From: Chromatiales bacterium
GTDB taxonomy: Bacteria > Pseudomonadota > Gammaproteobacteria > Steroidobacterales > GCA-2729495
Length of the DNA stretch: 64,000 nucleotides
NCBI GenBank assembly: GCA_024234935.1
Contig: JACKNI010000001.1
Coordinates: 496,001 to 560,000, forward strand
Direction of reading: 5' to 3'
Part shown: positions 24,686 to 33,570 of the stretch, in pieces
How positions within the stretch are numbered: the stretch's first letter is position 1
How the letters are laid out: each line of letters starts with the position of its first letter
Position numbers and translations under genes: made by a program
Notes under the pieces: model-generated
The model's database searches: none
Told to the model about the DNA's origin: nothing
Seen by the model: only the letters and a program-made list of their open reading frames with translations

Positions 24686-25608
24686 ACGCCGAGGCTCGCC
24701 CGTGGATTGTAGGAACTGAAATGCTCGCTCATTTTCTGGTAAATCGCTCTCGCAGCCGGGTCACTCGCCGGAGGCAAGGCGATCTGTGCAACGGCGTAGA
24801 AATCCCCGGGCGGATTCGCCGGGATTCCGCGCCCCTTCAGACGCAACTTGCGGCCGGCTGGTGTGCCGGGCGGAACCTTGAGCTCGACCGTCCCGTCAGG
24901 CGTCGGCAGCTTCAGGGTTGCGCCCAGCGCCGCCTCCCATGGAGCGAGCGGCAAATCCAGGTACACATCGAGATCCCTGATCCGGTAGAGCGGGTGTTGC
25001 CGGAACCCGATCTCCAGATAGAGATCCCCCCGCTTGCCGTCACCGATGCCTGACGCGCCCTGTCCGGCGAGGCGGATATGCTGCCCGGGTCGGACACCGC
25101 GCGGAACGCGAACGCTGAGCGTGCGCTCCCGCAATGCCACCCGCCCCTGCTCATCGAGTTCCGGGCTCCGCAGGGTCAACGTCTGCGTGCTCTCCTTCCA
25201 GGCATCCTCCAGGCTGATCACCAGCCGCGCATGCTGGTCCTCACCGTTCAGGCTGAACCGCGCATGTTCAGCTCTGCCGCCCGCTGCGCCACGACCATAC
25301 AGGGCCTCGAAGAAGTCACTGAAATCGGTCGGGCCGGCCGTGGCGGAGCGCGCACCCCAGTCGGGTGGCGGTCGAAATTCCTGCCCGGATTTCCAGTCGG
25401 CACCCAGCTGGTCATAGGCCGCACGTTTGTCCGGATCCCTCAGGACTTCGTAGGCCTCACCGACTTCCTTGAAACGGGCTTCGGCTTCCGGTTCCTTGCT
25501 GACGTCAGGGTGGTATTTGCGGGCAAGCTTGCGATATGCCCGCTTGATGTCATCGGGAGTTGCATCGCGCGCCACGCCCATCGTCTGGTAGTAGTCCTTG
25601 AATTGCAT
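24682..25608 (-). CDS. cbpA: DnaJ-like curved-DNA-binding cochaperone CbpA
   Basis: This 308-residue type II/III J protein has an N-terminal J domain (KDYYQTMGVARDATPDDIKR, HPD at residues 33-35 region). A Gly/Phe-rich linker follows, then two DnaJ-C substrate-binding domains (LRSPELDEQGRVALRERTLS; VRVPRGVRPGQHIRLAGQG; LPTPDGTVELKVPPGTPAG). It lacks the zinc-finger of DnaJ, as CbpA does. It would stimulate DnaK and bind curved DNA. It forms an operon with cbpM and is divergent from the export operon at 25760. Confidence 0.94.
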   Translation of the reverse strand: MQFKDYYQTMGVARDATPDDIKRAYRKLARKYHPDVSKEPEAEARFKEVGEAYEVLRDPDKRAAYDQLGADWKSGQEFRPPPDWGARSATAGPTDFSDFFEALYGRGAAGGRAEHARFSLNGEDQHARLVISLEDAWKESTQTLTLRSPELDEQGRVALRERTLSVRVPRGVRPGQHIRLAGQGASGIGDGKRGDLYLEIGFRQHPLYRIRDLDVYLDLPLAPWEAALGATLKLPTPDGTVELKVPPGTPAGRKLRLKGRGIPANPPGDFYAVAQIALPPASDPAARAIYQKMSEHFSSYNPRASLGV

Positions 25609-25701
25609 CGCGGATCCCGGTGATTGCAGCCAGCCCGGCCAGGCAAGTCAGCAGGAGAATGGTCGAATCGCCGCTGTGCAAGGGGCTGGCAGAAGGTGCA
25701 G

Positions 25702-25707
25702 TATAAA
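25702..25707 (+). promoter_or_regulatory. Candidate -10 element of the YbhGFSR-type operon
   Basis: TATAAA lies 53 bases before ATG 25760 in the 151-base gap between divergent cbpA and the HlyD-like gene. No good -35 hexamer is seen 16-18 bases upstream, so an activator may be needed, or the site may be chance. Confidence 0.35.
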
Positions 25708-25759
25708 AGAGGACAGGCTATCGTCATCCATCGTTACTCAATCCGGAAGGGCCCCCACG

Positions 25760-26797
25760 ATGAACCGGCGCCTCGGCATCGCCGCCGTACTCGCTATCGC
25801 AGTCACCGCACTTGCCGCCTGGTGGTGGCTGCGGCCGGACCAGACGGGCAATGGCAACATCGTTGTGATGCACGGCAATGTGGATATCCGCGAGGTTGAA
25901 CTCGCCTTTGACGGCAGCGAACGAATCGTGAGTCTCGCCGCAAAGGAGGGCCAGCGCGTCAAGGCTGGCGATCTCCTCGGCACGCTCGACACCGAAGGCC
26001 TGCGCGCCGACACCGATCAGGCAATCGCCAACCTGGAAGCGCAGGAACAGGATCTGGCCCGCCTGGTGGCGGGCAGTCGTACGGAAGAGATCCGCAAGGC
26101 CGGTGCCGACGTGGTCGCCGCTGACGCCGAACTCACAAATGCCCGGCTGCGCCTGACCCGCGCCCGCGAACTGGTCAGCCGTCAACTTGCCGCCCAGGCG
26201 CAGCTCGATGATGCCAAAGCCGCAGCCGATGCGGCACAGGCACGACTCAACGCGCTGAAGGCGCAACGTGACCTGGTCCTCGCGGGCCCGCGAAAGGAAG
26301 AAATCGCAGCCGCACGTGCACGGCGCGACGCCGCACGCGCAACGCTGGCGCTGGCGAGGCGCCAGCTGGCGAACGCTGAACTCCGCGCTCCGGGAGATGG
26401 TGTCATTCGCAATCGCATTCTCGAGCCGGGCGATATGGCCTCAGCTCAACGACCGGTCTATACGCTGGCCCTCGTCGATCCGGTCTGGGTACGGGTGTAC
26501 GTCGAAGAACCCGATCTGGGCCGTATCCGCGAAGGGCAACGTGCGGAAGTACTCACCGACAGCTTTCCCGGCAAGCGCTATGCGGGCTGGGTCGGCTTCA
26601 TCTCTCCGACCGCGGAATTCACCCCCAAACCGGTCGAGACAGTCGAGCTGCGTAGCCAGCTCGTCTACCAGGCCCGGATTTATGTCTGCAATCCTGCGGG
26701 CGAACTTCGGCTCGGAATGCCAGCCACGGTGAATGTGAATATCGCAGCGGCACCAGTCGAAGGACCCGGTTGCCAGGAAGCCGACCCGGAACCCTGA
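25760..26797 (+). CDS. ybhG: HlyD/YbhG-type periplasmic membrane-fusion protein
   Basis: This 345-residue membrane-fusion protein is anchored by one N-terminal helix (IAAVLAIAVTALAAWWWL). A biotinyl-lipoyl half-motif (GSERIVSLAAKEGQRVKAGD) flanks a long coiled-coil hairpin (residues about 90-210, with repeated ARxxxxAA heptads). The second lipoyl half is AELRAPGDGVIRNRILEPGD. It would bridge the inner-membrane ABC complex to an outer-membrane channel. I chose ATG 25760 because the longer frame from 25598 adds a non-membrane stretch. It is the first gene in the YbhG-F-S-R order, three bases before the ATPase gene. The symbol is by homology. Confidence 0.87.
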   Translation: MNRRLGIAAVLAIAVTALAAWWWLRPDQTGNGNIVVMHGNVDIREVELAFDGSERIVSLAAKEGQRVKAGDLLGTLDTEGLRADTDQAIANLEAQEQDLARLVAGSRTEEIRKAGADVVAADAELTNARLRLTRARELVSRQLAAQAQLDDAKAAADAAQARLNALKAQRDLVLAGPRKEEIAAARARRDAARATLALARRQLANAELRAPGDGVIRNRILEPGDMASAQRPVYTLALVDPVWVRVYVEEPDLGRIREGQRAEVLTDSFPGKRYAGWVGFISPTAEFTPKPVETVELRSQLVYQARIYVCNPAGELRLGMPATVNVNIAAAPVEGPGCQEADPEP

Positions 26798-26799
26798 AA

Positions 26800-28563
26800 A
26801 TGCCGCCTCCCGATGTAGCGGCGCTCCCCGTCAGTGACCTGGTCTTGTGTGCGAAGGGACTTACGCGGCGCTTCGGTAGCGGTACAGGCCAGAGCACGGC
26901 GCTCGATGCCGTTGACATCGAGATACGGCGCGGACAGGTGACCGGACTCATCGGCCCGGACGGTGCGGGAAAAACCACCTTCATGCGCCTTGCCTGCGGT
27001 CTGTTGCGCGCCGATGCGGGTACGCTCACGGTGCTCGATATGGACGTCGCCACCGACCCCTATCGCGTGCAAGCCGAAGTGCGCTACATGCCACAGCGGT
27101 TCGGGCTCTATGAAGACCTCTCGGTAGCCGAAAACCTGGCGCTCTACGCCGATCTTCAGGGGCTGTCGCCGGCCGGCCGGCCGGCCCGTTATGCCGAGTT
27201 GATGCAGATGACCGGTCTGGCTCCATTCATGAAGCGGCTGGCAGGCCGTTTGTCCGGCGGCATGAAGCAGAAGCTGGGCGTCGCCTGTGCGCTGCTCAAG
27301 CCACCCCGGCTGCTGTTGCTGGATGAGCCCACGGTGGGTGTAGACCCCGTATCGCGACGCGAGCTCTGGGCGATCGTCGATCGCATGGTGCAGGACACCG
27401 GCACCACGGTGCTGGTCAGCACCGCTTATCTCGATGAGGCTGAGCGATGCGCCGAGGTCATCGTGCTTCACGAGGGCCGGGTGATCGGTACAGGCAAGCC
27501 CGGCACTTTCAGCGCTGGCCTTGCCGGCCGCACCTTTCTGGTCGCGACCCCCGGTGTGCAGCGTCGTGCACTGGCGACCGGGCTCCAGGCTTCTGCAGGG
27601 ATTCTCGACGCAGTGATCCAGGGTGACCAGGTACGCATCATCACAAGGACAGCTGACATGCCGACTGCAGCGACGCTGGGCCTGGCAGCGCCCTGCACGA
27701 TCAGTCCGGTGGCACCGCGCTTCGAAGACGGCTTCGTGGTGCATATCAGGGAAAGTCGCGGACCACACGCGAGCGTCGCCGATCTCGCCATGCGGAAAGT
27801 GGCGGGCGGACGCGAGGTGGTGATCAGGACTGAGAACCTGGAGCGTCGCTTTGGCGATTTCCTTGCAGTACGCGAACTGGACCTTTCCGTGCGCCGCGGA
27901 GAAGTGTTCGGTCTGCTCGGCGCGAACGGCGCCGGCAAGTCGACGACCTTCCGGATGCTGTGCGGACTGCTGCCACCAAGCGGTGGCCAGATCGAGGTTG
28001 CCGGGGTCGATCTCCGCACCGCGCCGGCCGAGGCGCGGGCGCGCATCGGTTACATGGCCCAGCGCTTCTCGCTCTACGGCAACCTGACGGTCCGGGAAAA
28101 CCTGAGGTTTTTTGCCAGCGCCTATGGCCTGTCCGGCTCACGTCGGACAGAACGCATCGACTGGGCGCTGGTGCAGTTCGAGCTCGCTGACCATGTCGAC
28201 TCCGGCAGCGACTCGCTGCCGCTGGGCTTCAAACAGCGGCTGGCGATGGCCGCTGCGCTGATGCACGAACCCGAGATTCTCTTTCTCGATGAACCGACCT
28301 CCGGCGTCGATCCGCTGGCGCGACGCGACTTCTGGCAGCATATCAATGCGCTTGCCGAGGCCGGTGTGACCGTACTGGTCACCACCCACTTCATGGAAGA
28401 AGCGGAGTACTGCGACCGACTGGCGATCATGGCTGCCGGCCGCGTCCTCGCGCTCGGCACACCTGCCGAGATCAAGGCACAAACTGCCGACGAAACGGGT
28501 CCCGCAAGCAGCCTCGAAGAAGCTTTCATCCGGCTGGCAACATCAGGCACGGAGGCAGCGTGA
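26800..28563 (+). CDS. ybhF: ABC transporter ATPase with two nucleotide-binding domains, YbhF type
   Basis: This 587-residue protein is two fused ATPase domains. The first has Walker A GPDGAGKTTF, signature LSGGMKQKL and Walker B LLLLDEPTVGVDP. The second has GANGAGKSTTF, a degenerate signature (LPLGFKQRLAMA) and ILFLDEPTSGVDP. The degenerate second signature is usual in this branch. ATG 26800 is preferred to TTG 26770 because it follows the preceding stop directly. It powers export by the two ABC-2 permeases downstream, whose genes overlap or adjoin it. Substrates of E. coli YbhFSR include some antibiotics and cations (known from literature); here the cargo is unknown. Confidence 0.9.
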   Translation: MPPPDVAALPVSDLVLCAKGLTRRFGSGTGQSTALDAVDIEIRRGQVTGLIGPDGAGKTTFMRLACGLLRADAGTLTVLDMDVATDPYRVQAEVRYMPQRFGLYEDLSVAENLALYADLQGLSPAGRPARYAELMQMTGLAPFMKRLAGRLSGGMKQKLGVACALLKPPRLLLLDEPTVGVDPVSRRELWAIVDRMVQDTGTTVLVSTAYLDEAERCAEVIVLHEGRVIGTGKPGTFSAGLAGRTFLVATPGVQRRALATGLQASAGILDAVIQGDQVRIITRTADMPTAATLGLAAPCTISPVAPRFEDGFVVHIRESRGPHASVADLAMRKVAGGREVVIRTENLERRFGDFLAVRELDLSVRRGEVFGLLGANGAGKSTTFRMLCGLLPPSGGQIEVAGVDLRTAPAEARARIGYMAQRFSLYGNLTVRENLRFFASAYGLSGSRRTERIDWALVQFELADHVDSGSDSLPLGFKQRLAMAAALMHEPEILFLDEPTSGVDPLARRDFWQHINALAEAGVTVLVTTHFMEEAEYCDRLAIMAAGRVLALGTPAEIKAQTADETGPASSLEEAFIRLATSGTEAA

Positions 28564-29672
28564 GCGACAACCGGCGCGTGCGTGGCCTGATCCGCAAGGA
28601 ATTCCTGCAGATCCTGCGCGACCCGAGCAGCATTGCGATCGCCTTCCTGATGCCGGTATTTCTGCTGCTCCTGTTTGGCTATGGCCTCTCGCTGGATGCG
28701 GAACACGTGCCGCTTGCTGTCGTGGTGGAAAAGCCGTCCGCAGAAACCGCACGATTTACCGGCATGCTGCAGCAGTCCCGCTATTTTTCACCACAGCACT
28801 TCGCCAGCATGCGCGACGCGGAACTGGCATTGCGTATGCACGAAGTGAACGGCATCGTCCATCTGCGCGCCAGCTTTGCTGCCGACCTCAAGGCAGAGCG
28901 CGAATCCGGAATCCAGGTCATCGTCAACGGTGTGGACGCCAATACCGCGCGCATGGTGCAGGGCTATCTGGGTTCGGTCTGGGCACTCTGGCTTGAACAG
29001 CGGCTGCGGGCAGCCGGGCAGGCGCCGGTAGTGAACATCGATCAACGCATCTGGTACAACACGGCGGTATCGAGCCGCAACTACCTGGTGCCGGGGCTGA
29101 TCGCAGTCATCATGACCTTGATCGGCGCGCTGCTCACGGCGCTGGTGATGGCTCGCGAGTGGGAACGGGGCACGATGGAAGCGCTCATGGTGACCCCGGT
29201 GTCCATGTACGAAGTTCTGCTCGGCAAACTCATCCCCTACTTCATTCTTGGAATGGGCGGCATGACCCTGTCGGTAGCCATGGCGCTATGGCTGTTTGAT
29301 GTGCCACTGCGTGGTTCCGCCGTGGTACTGTTTGCAAGCGCAGCCATCTTCCTGCTTGCTGCGCTCGGCATGGGGCTCGCTATCTCGATTACGGCACGCA
29401 ACCAGTTCGTCGCAGGACTCGCGGCCATCATCACCACATTCCTGCCGGCATTCATGCTGTCGGGCTTCATCTTCGATATCGCGAGTGCGCCGTTGGCCGT
29501 ACAGGCCGTAACCTACCTGGTGGCGGCGCGCTATTTCATCGCCATCATCCAGACCATCTTCCTCGCCGGCAACATCTGGCCGGTGATTCTGCCCAACGCA
29601 GCTGCCTTGCTGGCGATGGCCGGCCTGTTCCTCGGTATCGTTGTGGCGCGTTCCCGGAAACGGCTGGACTGA
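28560..29672 (+). CDS. ybhS: ABC-2 type permease, YbhS type
   Basis: This 370-residue permease begins at GTG 28560, overlapping the ATPase stop by four bases. One N-terminal helix (IAIAFLMPVFLLLLFGYGLSL) is followed by a large periplasmic loop to about residue 175 and then five helices, e.g. GLIAVIMTLIGALLTALVMA, with the EWERGTMEALMVTPV motif typical of ABC-2 permeases. It would heterodimerise with the next gene product. Length and topology fit YbhS/YhhJ-type permeases. Confidence 0.9.
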   Translation: MSDNRRVRGLIRKEFLQILRDPSSIAIAFLMPVFLLLLFGYGLSLDAEHVPLAVVVEKPSAETARFTGMLQQSRYFSPQHFASMRDAELALRMHEVNGIVHLRASFAADLKAERESGIQVIVNGVDANTARMVQGYLGSVWALWLEQRLRAAGQAPVVNIDQRIWYNTAVSSRNYLVPGLIAVIMTLIGALLTALVMAREWERGTMEALMVTPVSMYEVLLGKLIPYFILGMGGMTLSVAMALWLFDVPLRGSAVVLFASAAIFLLAALGMGLAISITARNQFVAGLAAIITTFLPAFMLSGFIFDIASAPLAVQAVTYLVAARYFIAIIQTIFLAGNIWPVILPNAAALLAMAGLFLGIVVARSRKRLD

Positions 29673-29675
29673 TAC

Positions 29676-30776
29676 ATGCTCCGCCGTATCCTGGCCCTCG
29701 CCACCAAGGAATTTCTCGCCATCCTGAAGGATCCGCGCAGTCGCGCCGTGGTGATCGTGCCACCCATCGTACAAACGCTGGTCTTTGGCTACGCCGCGAC
29801 CTTTGACCTGAACCATGTCGCTTACGCAGTGTATGACGCTGACCGCTCCTCGATCTCCCGCGAACTGGTTGAGCACTTTCGTGGCTCGCCCGTTTTCCTG
29901 GAAAGAAAACCAATCACGGCTGCCGACGATATCGCACCAACCGTCGACCGGCGTGAAGCGCTGCTGGTCGTGCGGCTCGACCCGGGCTTTGAACGGGACA
30001 TCCTTGCCGGCCAGCCTGGCCAGGTGCAGTTGATCATCGACGGACGCAATTCAAATACGGCGCTGATCGTGCTGAACTATGCCCGGGAAGTCATCAACGG
30101 CTTCGCGATGGATCGTCAGCCGGACCACACGTTGCCGGGTCAACCGGTGGTACGCGCCTGGTTCAATCCCAATCTCGAGAGTCGCTGGTTCATCGTCCCC
30201 GGCATCATCGGCATACTCACCCTCCTGGTAACCATGATGGTCACCGCACTTTCTGTCGCCAGGGAGCGCGAACAGGGCACCTTCGATCAGTTGCTTGTCA
30301 CGCCGCTGCGACCACTCGACATCCTGCTCGGCAAGTCACTCCCGGGACTCGCCATAGGCGTTGTCGAAGCGACCGTCATGATACTGATCGTTACGCTGTG
30401 GTTTGGCGTGCCGCTGCGGGGCAGTCTGTGGACCTTGTACATCGGGCTTGCAGCCTTTCTGAGTTCCGCGATCGGTATTGGCCTGATGATCTCTTCACTC
30501 TCGGTCACCATGCAGCAGGGTCTGCTCGGCGCTTTTCTGTTCATGGTCCCTGCCATCTTGTTGTCCGGCTTTGCAACACCCGTCGCGAACATGCCGGAAT
30601 GGATGCAGACGCTGACACTCGGCAACCCCTTGCGGTTTTTCATGGTGATACTGCGCGGCGTGTTTGTAGAGGGCGCATCGCTGCGCGTACTCTGGCCGCA
30701 GATCTGGCCCATGCTGCTGATCGGCAGCCTGACGCTGGTAGCCGCCGGCCGGCTGTTTCGCCGCCGGCTCTATTGA
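29676..30776 (+). CDS. ybhR: ABC-2 type permease, YbhR type
   Basis: This 366-residue ABC-2 permease is paralogous to the preceding one: LATKEFLAILKDPRSRAVVI opens it, a periplasmic loop follows, and REREQGTFDQLLVTPLRPLD is the equivalent conserved motif. Six hydrophobic segments are visible, the last ending in a basic RLFRRRLY tail. It completes the ybhG-F-S-R-like operon. The clcA start follows 14 bases later, so read-through is likely. Confidence 0.9.
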   Translation: MLRRILALATKEFLAILKDPRSRAVVIVPPIVQTLVFGYAATFDLNHVAYAVYDADRSSISRELVEHFRGSPVFLERKPITAADDIAPTVDRREALLVVRLDPGFERDILAGQPGQVQLIIDGRNSNTALIVLNYAREVINGFAMDRQPDHTLPGQPVVRAWFNPNLESRWFIVPGIIGILTLLVTMMVTALSVAREREQGTFDQLLVTPLRPLDILLGKSLPGLAIGVVEATVMILIVTLWFGVPLRGSLWTLYIGLAAFLSSAIGIGLMISSLSVTMQQGLLGAFLFMVPAILLSGFATPVANMPEWMQTLTLGNPLRFFMVILRGVFVEGASLRVLWPQIWPMLLIGSLTLVAAGRLFRRRLY

Positions 30777-30790
30777 GGCCCCGCTACGGC

Positions 30791-32167
30791 ATGAGTGACA
30801 ACCCGCATGAACCGGCACCTGAGGCACAGGCTGATTCGTTGCGAGCAGCGGCACAGGATCTGTTGTCGCCGAGCCAATGGCGGCGACGGATCCTGTTCTG
30901 GTCCGGTGCGATCATCGTCGGCCTGGCCGCCGTCGGCTTTGCCAGGGCTGCGGATGCGGTATTCGGCGTATTCACACGGATCGTCGCGCACAACAGCCAT
31001 TGGCCATTCCTGATCACGCCAACCGTATTCGCCTTGCTGGCCTGGCTGACCCAGGGTGTACTCAAGCCCACCCGCGGCTCCGGGATTCCGCAAGCCATTG
31101 CCGCCCTGCAGGTTGACGAGGAACCGTTTCGCCGCAGCCTGCTCTCGATACGCATGTCGATCGGAAAGGCGGGCCTTACCCTTCTCGCCCTGCTTGGCGG
31201 TGCATCAGTCGGACGTGAGGGCCCAACCGTGCATATCGGCGCCGGGCTGCTCTACTCGCTGGGCAGGCGCTTTGGATTCGCTGATTCAGCGGCCAGCGCG
31301 CGATTCATACTCGCCGGTGCCGCCGCAGGCCTTGCCGCTGCATTCAACACGCCGCTGGCTGGTGTGGTCTTTGCGATCGAGGAAATGAGCAGCGCATTCG
31401 AGCACAGGATGAGCGGGACCCTGCTGACTGCCGTGATCGTCGCCGGCGTGGTTTCACTCGGCATACTCGGCAACTATGCCTACTTCGGTCGCCTGGATAT
31501 CGGACTGCCACTCGGCAAGGCCTGGCTGGCCGTGCTGGTCACCGGCAGTCTGTGCGGTCTAGCCGGTGGCGTGTTCGCACGCATGATCCTTCCCCACCAG
31601 GGTGGCCTGCGCGGACTCGTCGGACGTCTGCGCATGCGCCAGCCGGTCGTCTTCGCAGCCGCATGCGGTCTCGCGCTGGTCCTGCTCAGTCAACTGACCG
31701 ACACCGGCCTCTATGGAACCGGCTATACCCAGGCCAAGGCAATTCTCGAAGGCCACACGGTCACGGCAGAGGCCTTCGGCATCCTCAAGTTCTGCGGCAA
31801 TATCGCCTCTTATTGGGCCGGCATTCCCGGCGGTATCTTTTCGCCAGCGCTTGCAGTGGGCGCCGGATTCGGCGCGAATATCAGCCCATTCCTTCCGGGC
31901 ACCGATCCATCGGCGGTTGTGCTGCTGGCGATGGCTGCCTATCTCGCCGGCGTCACCCAGGCGCCGCTGACCTCCGCAGTGATCTCGATGGAGTTGACCG
32001 CCAACCAGCAGATGGCCCTGCCGATCATGGCCGCCTGCCTGCTGGCACGCGCAACTTCAGCGCTGGTCTGTCACAAACCGGTCTACAAGGCCCTTGCGGG
32101 GTTGCTGGTCGAGAGTCACGAGCGGAGTCGGCGTCAGCAGGAGACGGTGGGGCAAACGCCAGGCTGA
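30791..32167 (+). CDS. clcA: ClC-family chloride channel / H+:Cl- antiporter
   Basis: This 458-residue ClC-family protein has the conserved filter motifs GSGIPQ (residues about 94-99), GREGP (about 138-142, with the gating glutamate) and GIPGGIFSP (about 345-353). About 16 hydrophobic segments are present. Prokaryotic ClC proteins with these motifs act as chloride/proton exchangers that support acid tolerance, or as channels; no CBS domains are present at the C-terminus. The true start is ATG 30791 (MSDNPHEPAPEAQADSL); the longer frame to 30398 lies over ybhR. It follows ybhR by 14 bases. Confidence 0.92.
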   Translation: MSDNPHEPAPEAQADSLRAAAQDLLSPSQWRRRILFWSGAIIVGLAAVGFARAADAVFGVFTRIVAHNSHWPFLITPTVFALLAWLTQGVLKPTRGSGIPQAIAALQVDEEPFRRSLLSIRMSIGKAGLTLLALLGGASVGREGPTVHIGAGLLYSLGRRFGFADSAASARFILAGAAAGLAAAFNTPLAGVVFAIEEMSSAFEHRMSGTLLTAVIVAGVVSLGILGNYAYFGRLDIGLPLGKAWLAVLVTGSLCGLAGGVFARMILPHQGGLRGLVGRLRMRQPVVFAAACGLALVLLSQLTDTGLYGTGYTQAKAILEGHTVTAEAFGILKFCGNIASYWAGIPGGIFSPALAVGAGFGANISPFLPGTDPSAVVLLAMAAYLAGVTQAPLTSAVISMELTANQQMALPIMAACLLARATSALVCHKPVYKALAGLLVESHERSRRQQETVGQTPG

Positions 32168-32185
32168 TTCGGGCCGAGGCGATGA

Positions 32186-33448
32186 TTATTGCCGCTCGCC
32201 ACCTACGTCAATCACCCGCACCTGCGGTATCAGCCAGCTGATGAATGCTGCCGAGAGCAGTTGGGTAATCACCACCGCCAGGAACACTGGCGCATAGGCG
32301 TAGTGTTGCGAAACCCAGCCAGCCGCGAAGCTGAACAGCGCGGCACCAAAGCTGCCGGCGGCGCCAAACAATCCCCAGACCGTACCGACCTGCAGTGACG
32401 GGAACAGGTCTGCAGGCAGGGCAAAGAGGTTCGATGCCTTGGCCTGGATCGCAAACATGGCCAGCGCAATCAATGCCAGAGCAGTCGCTGGTGATCCGGT
32501 CTTTGCGGCCGGGAGGCTGAGCACTACCAGCAGCGCTCCACCCCAGATCAGGCTCTTGCGCGCCGCATCCAGCGACCAGCCGCGCAGCATCAGATAGCGA
32601 CCGCACCAGCCGCCGGCCAGCGCACCGGCATCGGCGGCCAGAAACGGCACCCAGGCGAATGCAGCAATCTGGCGGATATCGAAGCCCTGTGCCTGGGCGA
32701 GATAGAGGGGCAAAAAGCTGACGAAGAAATAGAAGGCGCCATCGTTGCTGATCCGGCTGAGCAGCAGCCCCCAGACTTGCCGATACCGCAACAGGCGGCC
32801 GATTCCAGACCAGACACCGACAGGTTCAGACACCCCGGTCTGCGGCGCTTGATCAGCCAGTATCAATGCGCGTTCTGCATCGCTGATATCCGGATGCATT
32901 GCAGGCGGCCGGTAGAAGCGCAACCAGATCCATAGCCAGACGAAGCCGGCAAGCGCCGGAACGATGAAAGCGCTGCGCCAGCCGGCCAGCAGAATCAGGC
33001 CACCGAGCAGCGGCGGTGCCAGCAGCGCGCCCAGACCCGGCCCGACAGTAAGAATGCCGACGGCCATCGAACGGTCGCGATGCGGAAACCACTCGGCGAT
33101 GGCCTTTACCGCTGCGGGGAAGTTGGCTGCTTCGCTCAGACCCAGCAGCGAGCGGCAGAATATAAAACTGAAAAAACCGCGGCCGAACGCATGCAGAAAG
33201 CCTGCAATGCTCCAGGCAATGACAGCCAGTTTGAAAGCCCTGCGCGTACCCACACGATCGATGAATGGCCCGGCAATCAGGTGTCCGATGCCATAGCAGA
33301 AAAGAAAGGCAGCCGTAATTGTGCCGAAGCCGGTGTTGTCGATGCCGAACTCGGCAACCAGTGCGGGTGCAGCTACGGCAAAGGCCTGGCGGTCCAGGTA
33401 GTTGATCGTGGTTATGACACACAAGAGGCCGGCGATCCGCCAGCGCAT
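32186..33448 (-). CDS. MFS transporter, hexuronate/anion-cation symporter family
   Basis: This 420-residue transporter starts MRWRIAGLLCVITTINYLDRQAFAV, the D-R(Q/A) pattern of the anion:cation symporter (ExuT/GudP-like) MFS branch. The typical GIGHLIAGPFIDRVGTRRAF loop motif and FCRSLLGLSEAANFPAAVKAIAEWFP, a strong ACS signature, follow. Substrates of this branch are sugar acids and related organic anions. The start at 33448 is chosen by homology of the first helix; 33496 is an alternative. It lies at the left end of the catabolic region and is divergent from the aldehyde dehydrogenase. Confidence 0.85.
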   Translation of the reverse strand: MRWRIAGLLCVITTINYLDRQAFAVAAPALVAEFGIDNTGFGTITAAFLFCYGIGHLIAGPFIDRVGTRRAFKLAVIAWSIAGFLHAFGRGFFSFIFCRSLLGLSEAANFPAAVKAIAEWFPHRDRSMAVGILTVGPGLGALLAPPLLGGLILLAGWRSAFIVPALAGFVWLWIWLRFYRPPAMHPDISDAERALILADQAPQTGVSEPVGVWSGIGRLLRYRQVWGLLLSRISNDGAFYFFVSFLPLYLAQAQGFDIRQIAAFAWVPFLAADAGALAGGWCGRYLMLRGWSLDAARKSLIWGGALLVVLSLPAAKTGSPATALALIALAMFAIQAKASNLFALPADLFPSLQVGTVWGLFGAAGSFGAALFSFAAGWVSQHYAYAPVFLAVVITQLLSAAFISWLIPQVRVIDVGGERQ

Positions 33449-33514
33449 CTGGCTGCCAAGAATACTGCGTCTGATACACCACCCCCGCTCTCGCATCCGG
33501 CAACAGCCAGTGCC

Positions 33515-33544
33515 TTGCCTCCACCGGTCTCCGGCAATTATGCT
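33515..33544 (+). promoter_or_regulatory. Candidate promoter of the aldehyde dehydrogenase gene
   Basis: TTGCCT (33515-33520) and TATGCT (33539-33544) are separated by 18 bases. A GGAG ribosome-binding site follows before ATG 33571. It is located in the gap between divergent genes. Confidence 0.45.
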
Positions 33545-33570
33545 GACCGGATTCCGATTGGAGAGTATTG

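Noticed and set aside
25598..25759. In-frame N-terminal extension of the HlyD-like protein
   Set aside because: It covers the probable promoter and has no signal or membrane features; ATG 25760 begins the membrane anchor directly.
27170..27190. CCGG-rich tandem run
   Set aside because: It is inside the ABC ATPase coding sequence and encodes a normal Pro/Ala/Gly-Arg stretch; a consequence of high GC.
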